Origin: Areca catechu
Taxonomy: Eukaryota > Streptophyta > Magnoliopsida > Arecales > Arecaceae
NCBI GenBank assembly: GCA_021397845.1
Contig: CM038043.1
Location: 28,271,501-28,335,500, forward strand
DNA length: 64,000 bases
Direction: 5' to 3'
Made by a program: the position numbers and the translations under genes. A model generated the notes under the pieces. That model was not told the origin of the DNA. It did not search any database and was given only the letters and a program-made list of their open reading frames with translations. This document shows positions 55,366 to 64,000 of this stretch, one piece after another (within the stretch, counting starts at the first letter, position 1; every line of letters begins with the position of its first letter).

Positions 55366-56387
55366 GGGCTTGTTAGGCTTCGAGCCTTGCATTTGTGTTT
55401 CCTCTTTTCTTTCTTTTGGAATGTAATCAACGAATCTTCCTGGTTTAATGAATATTTTGCTTTTTGTACATGCTGGATACTATTGGGCTTCCCAAATGTA
55501 GCTTTCCAAGTGTAGAATCTTTGAACTGGGTTTTAGTAGGGTCATCGATTTTGGTGACAGACCGAATCATGCAACCCTTTGTTAAATCAATTTTTCTAAA
55601 CATAGGTTTCTCCTTTGGATCTTAGAACATGTAGAGAAATTCTCATTTGAGGGGAACCCTTGGCTTATTGGGGGTTTGGTGTCCGCCATGCTGTTACCCG
55701 GAGAGGTGGTGGTGATCAGGGCCATAATGACTGTGCTTGGGAACAGGAATCATCATGGTTATAGCTTTTTAGTGGTCCCTCCCAATACACCAGTTAAGAT
55801 CCTGATTTATTAGGGCAATCATACGCGGCATGCCCGCGGGCCTGCCGTAAATGAGGGTATTTGGCCTGAGCCTCGCTGGTCTCGATATAAGGAAAAGGAT
55901 TTCCTTGGATCGACTATCATTCGCTCCTGGCAATGCCATTTCCAACACCATTCTCATCTTCTCATCCTCGCACTGCTCTGAGGGTTTGCCGTGACATGAG
56001 GCCGAACCTAGCACAGCTCAGGCAAGCGAAAAGGGGAGGCCAATGAGAGGCTTCTAGGTGAAGAGATCAGATCAGAGGCGAAGGTGTGTATTAGCGTTGC
56101 CATGCGCCCAGGCTGGGAGTAGTGTTTCAATCAAGATAGGTTCCTCCTTAGGGGAGGAACTGGTTTCTCCTGGGAGGGCCGCACCGGCCGGGCTATCAAG
56201 AGGTCGAGCCCACAAGATGTTGTTGGGGTTTTCTCATACGTCGAAGATACCAAGCCTGCGGTTCTGATCACGGGAGAGAGAGCTCCGGTGGGGTGCGACA
56301 CCCCTGCCACTAGAGCCAGGAGGCAGGAATATGGGAATCCTTTTCCTACTATCCTTCTTAGGATATAACAGGTAGCCTCCGGTGGTC
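55366..56387. other. Upper end of element L, no gene recognised
   Basis: Probably the stretch between L's lost pol and the antisense ORF. Short open stretches on both strands (for instance 56131-56395 on -) match nothing I know. The junction with copia fragment K at about 56388 has no LTR and no visible duplication, so it is a breakpoint. Confidence 0.6.
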
Positions 56388-58170
56388 GCATCCCCTCACC
56401 TTCAAAGAAAGAAGAGTGTATAGATAATGATGCAGGTATACTTGAAAAAGAAATGGAGGATATGAGCTTAAAGGACAAGCCAACAGAAGAAGGAGAAAAA
56501 GTGGTAAGTAAAGATCATGGTGATCTACCAAGGGAATGGAGGTATGTAACTTCACACCCAAGAGATTTAATTATTAGTGATCCTTCTCAAGGTGTTAGGA
56601 CTAGGTCATCACATAGAGAAGCACATAACTACCTAGTATTTGTATCACAAATAGAGCCACATAGTTTAGAAGAAGCTAAAAATGATCCTAATTGAATGAT
56701 GACCATGCATGAAGAACTTAATCAATTTAAGAGAAACAATGTATGGACATTAGTAAATAGACCATCCTATCATAGGAACTAAATGGGTTTATAGAAATAA
56801 ATTAAATGAAAAAGAAAATGTTATTAGAAACAAAGCTAGATTAGTGGCTAAAGGATATAATCAAGAGGAAGGAATAGATTTTGATGAAACCTATGCACCC
56901 GTAGCAAGACTAGAAGCCATAAGATTACTACTTGCATTTGCTTGCTACATGATTTTCAAACTATTTCAAATGAATATAAAAAGTACTTTTTAAAATGGTT
57001 TTATATATGAACAAGTTTTTATAGAATGACCACCAAGTTTTGTAGATCATGCTTTTTCAAATTATGTTTTTAAACTTAATAAAGCATTGTATGGACTAAA
57101 ACAAGCACCTAGAGCCTGGTATGATAGATTAAGCAAATTCTTACTTGAAAATGATTTTGTAAGAGAAAATGTAGATAAAACTTTATTTATCAAAAATAAA
57201 GATAATGATATGTTAGTTGTACAAATTTATATAGATGATATTATATTCGGTACAACTAATGAGAATCTTTGTAGAGAATTTGCTGAGTTAATGTAGGAGA
57301 ATTTGAGATGAGCTTGATGGATGAACTAACCTACTTCCTTGAACTCCAAATAAAGCAAACAAAGGATGGAATCTTCATAAACCAAGCAAAGTACATCAAG
57401 AAGATCATCAAAAAGTTTGGTATGGAGTCAAGCAAACAAATGAGCACACCCATGAGCCCTACCTACAGATTAGACAAAGATGAAGATGGCAACAACATTG
57501 ATCAAAAGCTATATAGAGGTATGATTGGATCGCTGTTGTATTTAACTGCAAGTAGACTTGATTTCTTGTTTAGCATATGTGTATGTGCTAGATTTCAATC
57601 TAATCCTAAAGAATCACATATGCTTGTAGTAAAAAAATTATAAAATATCTAAGAGGAACAAGTAATCAAGGTCTATGGTATTCCAAGCAATCTTCATTAA
57701 ATTAAATTAGATTTTCAGATGCTGATTATGCTGGTTGTAAAATTGATAGAAAAAGCATTAGCGATACTTGCCAATTTCTAGGGTTGAATTTAATTTCATG
57801 GCACTGTAAGAAACAAAACTCTGTAGCACTATCTACTACTAAGACAGAGTATGTAGCTGCAGGGAGTTGTTGTGCACAAGTGTTATGGATTAAGCAATAA
57901 CTAGATGACTTTGATGTTATACAATCTAAAATTCCTATCAAATATGATAATACAAGTGCTATAAATTTGACAAAAAATCTAATTCAGCATTCAAGAACAA
58001 AGCACATTGAAATTAGACATCATTTCATAAGAGATCATATTTTAAATGGAGAAATTGAACTTGAATTTATTCCAATTAAGAACCAATTTGCAGACATTTT
58101 TACTAAGCCATTTAATGAAGAAAGATTTGAGATGATTAGAGGTAAATTAGGCCTATATGACCCATTTTAG
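56388..58170 (+). pseudogene. Copia fragment K: linker, RT and RNase H (SIRE-like)
   Basis: It starts inside the integrase-RT linker (SKKEECIDNDAG, EMEDMSLKDKPTEEGEK) and runs to the pol end KLGLYDPF stop at 58168-58170. RT: GIDFDETYAPVARLEAIR, YGLKQAPRAWYDRL, VQIYIDDIIFGTTNE. RNase H: SDADYAGCKIDRKS, EYVAAGSCCAQVLW, QHSRTKHIEIRHHF, QFADIFTKPF. Several stops and frameshifts (about 56694, 56990, 57030, 57294, 57640, 57898). It is related to D and F but distinct: it lacks their shared TEK*LADIF stop. Confidence 0.94.
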
Positions 58171-58371
58171 TGTTTGTTGACCTATTCACTGCATAAACTT
58201 AAGAAAAATTTATGTAGAAAGCCTCCTACATCAATTTGAGGACATTGACTATCTTTATAAATGTATATACTTTTTTAGAAATCAATTTAGAACCTTTTTG
58301 AACATTCTAGAGAGTTTTGGTTTGAGTTGACTCGAGCTTTAGTGCTCAAGTCAAGCTGACTCGAATATCAG
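58171..58371 (+). other. Copia fragment K: post-pol spacer
   Basis: It matches the spacer of D in layout, with GAGTTGACTCGAG-type motifs at 58325-58370, then is cut by LTR J. Confidence 0.7.
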
Positions 58372-59582
58372 TGATGGGGGATAGATGGGGTAGGATCGTT
58401 GGCAAGCCTAGAAGTCACCAAAATTAGGGTATCATAACTTTTTTTTTGGGATTTTTTTAGGGGTGGCGAAGGAATAGTGGGGATGGAGGACAAGGATCTA
58501 GATCTCATGGACTTTGGGACTCACACTAACGAAGAGACCTCTCACCTTTAGGGCATTCCACCCTCCTCGATACTTGGAGGCGTTAGGGTGAATCTCAAAG
58601 GTCATGAGGGGATAAAGAAATGGAATAGGAAGGGGGATAACTAGACATGACCTCACATCATGTCTTGGGATTGGGTCTTACACCCTCTCCTCACGAAGTG
58701 GAAGAAAAGAATCTCTCTTTCCTAAAAATTCATCTTTATTGACTGAACTCTTTTTTTACAAAGGACTCAGGGTGGTATTTATAGACCTGTCCAATCCTTA
58801 TTTAAATTTGAATACAAGATAAAAAGATAGGGATGATTCAAATTCAAATACAAGATAGGATAATATAAGCCTATCCATATCTCAATCCTAACCAACCAAA
58901 TCCTAATTCAAATTTCAAATAAAAGATAAATCCTAAATAAATATTCTTCAAATTTAAATTTATTTGCTGCTCCAAAATCTGTGTTGCTCCGAGATTCATG
59001 CAGGTCGATGTCCCCATCATTCCCTTGAGGTGGGAAAAACTCGACTCCATCGAGTATGGATCAGCAGGGACTCTTGTGAACTGCATCCAATCAAAAGAGG
59101 GCCGCTTGAAAATGGTGTAGCTTTGAGAGTGGTGCGGCTTTAAGAACCATGCACTTTGAAATTCGTGCAGAGGAAGAAATCTGAACTTGAAGTCAGTAAA
59201 GTGCACTGGCTTGCTTTGAGAAGCGTGAGAGGAGAAGTCGGCTCTGAACGTCGGGTTTGCATTCACGTTCATGTGCTGCCTTTCTTCCATACAGGCTGAT
59301 GGATGGTGGAACAAGGGACATCTTCGAAGGAGAGAAGTCCAGTGAACTTCGTTGGTAACGATGTTGGGGAGGAAATGGCGGCACGGGGACTGGCTCGGAG
59401 GCGATGTGGGCGATGCAGGGATGCCGACGGCTGAGGCGGTGTCCGATCAGTGGGAGAGGGATGCACGATGGGAAGAAGGGATCCGGTGGGGGGTCCAACA
59501 AATCTGCGGCATAGGGACGGGGGGAATTCCGATCGGCGTTGGAGGTGCAAGGCGGTGGTCTCGGCCCTAGAGAAGCGACAGT
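58372..59582 (-). mobile_element. Element J: G-family LTR plus internal piece, cut by E2
   Basis: The LTR spans 58372-59020 (TGATGGGGGATAG to GATGTCCCCATCA). The interior begins with the same relic as G (SMESSFSHLKG on the - strand). 59330-59575 is GC-rich with open frames on both strands and may be another captured fragment, unrecognised. The copia LTR E2 starts at 59583, so the rest of J is beyond the window or lost. Confidence 0.8.
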
Positions 59583-62033
59583 TGTGAAAGGATTATGCCC
59601 TAAAGGCCAATCAAAATGTTGTATTTCGATGGGATTTTCTTTTGTATCCCAAACCAGTGTATTGACATTATCAATTAATAAAGGCATTTTATTTTCATCA
59701 TACGCTGTCTTATTAATTTTATTAAGGTATGATGAACCCCATAGATTAGGGCTATGGTTCTAGGGTTATGATGAGATCATACTAGCGAGATCTAAAGCCT
59801 TAAAACCCTAATCTAGAATATTCCTGGTCGATGGGATATTGAGTAGGGGATCAATGTTTCCGGTAAGACCAGCACATCCTATGTATGCTTCGTGAAGAGG
59901 GTGATTGATCTCACAGTCACTTGTGTTTGACACTAATACTAGGATGTGGGTGCTCATTAGAGAATGAGTTCATTGAATGGATCCAACTTGAGAACATCTA
60001 ATGGAACATTATCTGTTTGTCAATAGATAGTTCTCATAGTGGGAGTAGTTCATGTGGTCCTTTGACCTGAGACTGCCATGGTATCTTGTATGCATGAATC
60101 CATACTTTGGTTCACACTCAATCATGACACTGAGTCATGCATGGGGTGATACTGGGTATGGTGGATTGCATATTGAGGTTGTGAGTAGGTCAAAAAGGAA
60201 TCGATCAACCCTAGTAAGAGGGAAGCGCATCCAGATGATTTCAATCAAATGAAGATTCGGAAAATCTTTGATCAAAGTATGAACATTAGAAATAGTTTTT
60301 AATGGTTCATTAATGAATCATCATTATCAGATTGAGCAATGAATGAATATGAAATTGGATTTGACAAGTATCCATATCCATAGTCATATTCAGGGTGCAA
60401 GTAGATCGAAGGACTGAATTGCCCGGTAACTCACCATTGAAGGGTATTTTGGTAAATCCACCAAAAATCTCTCATCTTCCGGGTAGGCATGACACCTTGC
60501 TAGACGTCAATCTTGTCTTGTAGGTCTTCATGATCCAATTGATTTGGTTTCATGAGTCAATTCGATGTGTGATTCGAATTGGATAATTAGGTGAGCCAAT
60601 TTGACCTAATTAGGTCAGTCGGGTTCGATCGGATCGAATCAGCTCAAACCTAAACCTACTGCTAGCTAGATGTGGAGCCCAATGGGTCATACACAATAGA
60701 GACTCATCCAAGGAAGTCGTTCATGATTTAATTAGGGTCATAGGATCCTAATTGGTTAGCCGGATTACATACTAGCATATGTAGGCTAACCAAATTCCTA
60801 ACCCAATTGGATTGGGTCCGGTTGCTTGCTAATTGGGCTAAACTAATTATGAAAAACCTAAATTAGGTTGAGTCCTAAGTGGGGCTAGCCTAATCAAAGC
60901 TAAATCTGATTTTAATTTGGATTTAAGGGCATTTTAGGTGCCATACATGAAGAGTCCCAATGGCATGGGACTCTTGGTACCTAAATGATACCTTAACTTC
61001 AAAAGGGCACAGAATGAGCTATAGATCTCTGATTTGAATATAATTTATATGGTCAGAAAGAAAATTTTATGATCTTTCCAATGACACCCATATTGCCTAT
61101 GTCTTTATTGGTCAACATTCATTGAAATTTGCATGGAAGAAGAATGGCGCGCGTGGTGCATGAAGAGTCGAAACTCTTCATGTGGCGCATGGTTCTGATG
61201 GAGAGTCCTTCTGCTATCAAAACTCTTCATAATCTTCGATGTTTGGAGATTGAAGAGGTGCCTCTTAGCTTCCTAGGGACCGGTAATTGACATGTGGCAA
61301 GTGAGAATTCGTCCAGATAAAAGAAGGGATGTGAATAAGGCCTTCGGTGCATGCATGGGCTTATTAGATATGATTTTTCAAGTTAGATAACTTCTCTTTG
61401 ATCTTGAAAAGTCATATATGATAAGTTGATGGAAGGACATATTACATGCCCCTCTTTTATCTATAAATAGGGGGCGGTGAAATGAGTCTGATATAAGAAT
61501 TCTACCGAAGTATTATTCTGAGTGTCTCTCTCTCCCTCCTTTCTTTAAGACAAGACTTGTCTTGTTAAGACAAGGTATTTTCTAATATGACAAGGCTTTG
61601 TTTTAGGACATAAGCCTAAGGGGTCCTAGAGGAGGGTTGTCCTAAAACCAAGAGTGGTTTAGGAGAGTGTCTTTAGTGCCCTATAGTAGGACAGGGTGTC
61701 CTATAGTGGTCAATAGACCAATGGCTGTCGAAAGAGTTCCACTTCTCCAAGCAACTTGAAGAAGGAGTTCTTCCTTGGTCCAAGTTTCATGTGGATCACC
61801 GTTGGAGGGCGAACATTTGGGCACCTGGTGGAGAAGAAGGCTGAATCAGGGTTTTTCTTCATCGGATTGGATACTAGCAGTTCAGGTTGGTGCCTAAACT
61901 CTAGTTTATATTATATATGCATGTTTGTATGTTTTAATTCCTAGTAAGGAGGTCTTGGGTTAAGGGTTTGGTAGTGGTTTCATAATAAATTTTTGAAATC
62001 CACGCTTCTGCCTTGGTCACCAAAACCCTTACA
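59583..62033 (+). repeat. Copia element E2: 5' LTR
   Basis: 2451 bp, begins TGTGAAAGGATTATGCCC and ends ACCCTTACA one base before a primer site. TATA box CTATAAATAGG at about 61461. It is the same family as reversed LTR E1. Confidence 0.9.
61459..61474 (+). promoter_or_regulatory. TATA box in the E2 LTR
   Basis: TCTATAAATAGGGGGC, placed about 570 bp before the LTR end, fits a Pol II start for the element RNA. Confidence 0.6.
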
Positions 62034-62034
62034 G

Positions 62035-62047
62035 TGGTATCAGAGCC
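62035..62047 (+). other. Primer binding site of E2 (tRNA-Met type)
   Basis: TGGTATCAGAGCC, one base after the LTR. Confidence 0.93.
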
Positions 62048-63293
62048 ACCTTATTAGGGCTAAATCATACAAAATTTGAAGTTGCCCAATTTTGTAAGAC
62101 TCTTGAGGTTGCCCATTTTGGTAGGACTCTACAAAATTTGAAGTTGCCCAATTTTGTAGGACTCTTGAGTTTGCCCATTTTGGTAGGACTCTACAAAATT
62201 TGAAGTTGCCCAATTTTGTAGGACTCTACAAAAGTTTAAAGTTACATATGATTGATATATTTATGCATATATGTATGTCACTGGTTAGGGTTTTCACTTA
62301 AACCTTAACCGATATAGAGATATGTTTAGCTTTCTAGTCATCATACTGAAATAAGGTTGCCCTGGCATAATGGTGGATCCATTATGTGGTAGATGGTTGT
62401 CCTAGTATGATGACACACTTGGCACATTATAAAATGATATATGATGCATGGTTGATGAATGGTAAATTAGAATGTGCTTCTATTTGAATTGCCCTCTATT
62501 AAAATTATATTAAGTTGTAGTATCATATACCAAAAGCAAAATAATCAAGATGATTAGTTGATCATTCAGTGTCTAGGAAAAGTGGTTCATGATCGGTAAA
62601 GAGGACGTGGTTTTTAATTGGTTCCGTTGACTGACCTGGCCAATTTTTATTGGTGTCTAGGAAAGCAATGGGGGGACTCCCATTACTCTCCCACTTACCT
62701 GGCCGATAAGATTAACTTAATTCTTGATTGATATGCTTAGTGTAATATTCACTACATTAGGCTTTCCTTCATGCTAGGTCATTATTATGTTATGATCCGT
62801 ATTAGGTTTGTTGTATACACACAAGGCCTATTATGGTAACTAACACAATTTTGGCCTGGTGCATTTAATGCTTATGGCATGATTTAATATAATACTTTGT
62901 TATGAACACACAAGGGTATTATTATTACAATCATGACTATAAAGGAATGAAGGGTCTTACTTAACTAAAAATATTATAGTTTGTTATGCACACACAAGGC
63001 AATTAATATTTTAGAGGCTAGGTTTTGTTGAGAATTGTATGAGATATAATTGGAAAGAGTATTCCTACCTTTGAACTTATAAAAGATTTGTTGTGTACAC
63101 ACAAGGTCTTTTATAAGGAATTAGGATCTCAACTCCACTAAGAAAACCAATTAGGGTTTCTCGATCATCATATAGAGGGTTATGATGCTTGATAAAATAG
63201 TGGAAAACATAATTAAGTTAAAGTCCTAATTTAATTATGTTTTGTCAACATTGGTTGTTTGCTTATGTTATGTTCTTTGTTAATGTAGATTAA
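62048..63293 (+). other. E2 leader, no gene
   Basis: 1.2 kb between primer site and gag. It holds a tandem repeat (62075-62235) and four spaced ACACACAAGG motifs (62810-63110). No coding signal. Confidence 0.8.
62075..62235 (+). repeat. Tandem repeat in the E2 leader
   Basis: Units of about 60-65 bp built from GAAGTTGCCCAATTTTGTAG and TTGCCCATTTTGGTAGGACT, two and a half copies. Confidence 0.85.
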
Positions 63294-64000
63294 ATGGCCT
63301 CTTCACTCTCACTCCGTAGTATACTTGATGCCAATAAATTAACTAGACCGAACTATATTGACTGGTTGAGAAACCTAAAGATAGTACTCAGCCAGGAAAA
63401 ACTTTCTTACATTCTTGATACCCCTACCTTGGAACCTTTAGGGGAAGATGCCTTACAAGAGGAAAAGACCACATACAAGATGTGGCAAAATGACTCACTC
63501 ACTATCAAATGTATCATGCTTGCCTCTATGACCAATGAGTTATAGAGGCAACATGATAGCATGGACACTAACTCCATACTGCTCAATCTAAAAGAGCTAT
63601 ATGGAGAACATAGTCGAACTGCTAGATATGAGATATCTAAGCAGTTGTTCCGTGCGAGAATGATAGAAGGTACATTCGTACAAGACCATGTATTGATGGT
63701 TATTGACCTGATCACTCGATTAGGTCAATTGGGTTTTGTTATGGATGAGTTGAATCAGGATTTGATTCTACAGTCACTCCCGGAGTCATTTTCACAGTTT
63801 GTTCTTAATTATCATATGAACAAACTTAACACTTCCTTGCCTGAGCTATTAAACATATTAAAAATAGCAGCGAGCCATTTAAAGAAAAATAAGGCTCCAC
63901 TTCTTGTGGATGGGATCAACAAGAAGAAGTCAGGCAGAAAGGGTTCCAAGAGGAAGTTGAACCCAAAAAGGGGCATCAAGAAGAAGAAAGGAAAGAAGGC
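63294..64000 (+). pseudogene. Copia element E2: gag (continues past the window)
   Basis: MASSLSLRSILDANKLTRPN starts at 63294. The UBN2/copia-gag pattern follows: YIDWLRNLKIVLSQEK, TYKMWQNDSLTIKCIMLASM, then a TAG at 63543 where Gln is usual, ELYGEHSRTARYEISKQLF, DHVLMVIDLITRLGQLGFV, LILQSLPESFSQFVLNYHMN, LPELLNILKIAASHL, and a Lys-rich run at the right edge. The zinc knuckle would lie beyond 64000. Only this one stop breaks the visible part, so E2 is among the less decayed elements here. Confidence 0.93.

Noticed and set aside
4067..62033. Idea that E1 and E2 are the two ends of one huge element or inverted-repeat transposon
   Set aside because: They are same-family copia LTRs in opposite orientation; only E2 is joined to a primer site and gag. 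LTRs of one element would be direct repeats.

Overview
This window is plant nuclear DNA, made almost wholly of nested LTR retrotransposons. The evidence is plant Ty1/copia and Ty3/gypsy proteins, tRNA-Met primer sites (TGGTATCAGAGC), and captured fragments of two plant gene families, a bHLH-MYC factor and a GH35 beta-galactosidase. I see no intact host gene, rRNA, tRNA or CRISPR array. The species cannot be fixed from the sequence; a large-genome flowering plant is certain enough, and a monocot such as a palm is only a guess. Nearly every reading frame is broken by stops and frameshifts.

Layout. 1-4066 is the end of a copia element (M): RT/RNase H, then its 3' LTR. About 4067-6732 is a reversed copia LTR (E1), a cousin of E2 at the right edge. 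From 6796 to 48606 runs one SIRE-like copia element (D, + strand), split by three insertions. (1) Element A (8199-27293) is a pol-less chromovirus derivative on the - strand with target duplication GAAGG. It carries two further elements of a related family: B (10403-16714, -, TAGGG) and C (16769-23617, +, TGGTA). (2) Element F (27633-39855, -) is a second copy of D's own family and carries solo LTR H (34923-36608, GTAGT). (3) Element G (41602-44868, -) lies in D's extra 3' ORF and carries the bHLH and beta-galactosidase fragments. D ends in its 3' LTR at 46782-48606.

D sits in the protease region of a Tat-type gypsy element (L, -), whose gag is at 48607-50304. One L LTR (50388-52562) lies between gag and an upper segment with an antisense ORF (53191-55365). 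That LTR holds solo LTR N (51216-52505, CATCT). Next come a second SIRE-like pol fragment (K, 56388-58170), a G-family LTR plus internal piece (J, 58372-59582), and the 5' LTR, primer site, leader and gag of a copia element (E2, 59583 to beyond the window).

How the parts work together. A, B, C, G, H, J and N look like one clan of non-autonomous chromovirus derivatives: LTR ends of the type TG(A/G)TG...CATCA, the same primer site, and, in A, B and C, a gag-like proline-rich ORF with a conserved C-terminus followed only by an integrase C-terminal/chromodomain remnant. They would need enzymes supplied in trans. The most unusual signal is an exon-like module inside the LTRs of A, B and C, 157 nt long in all seven copies and 155 nt in H, with AG before it and GT after it in nearly every copy.
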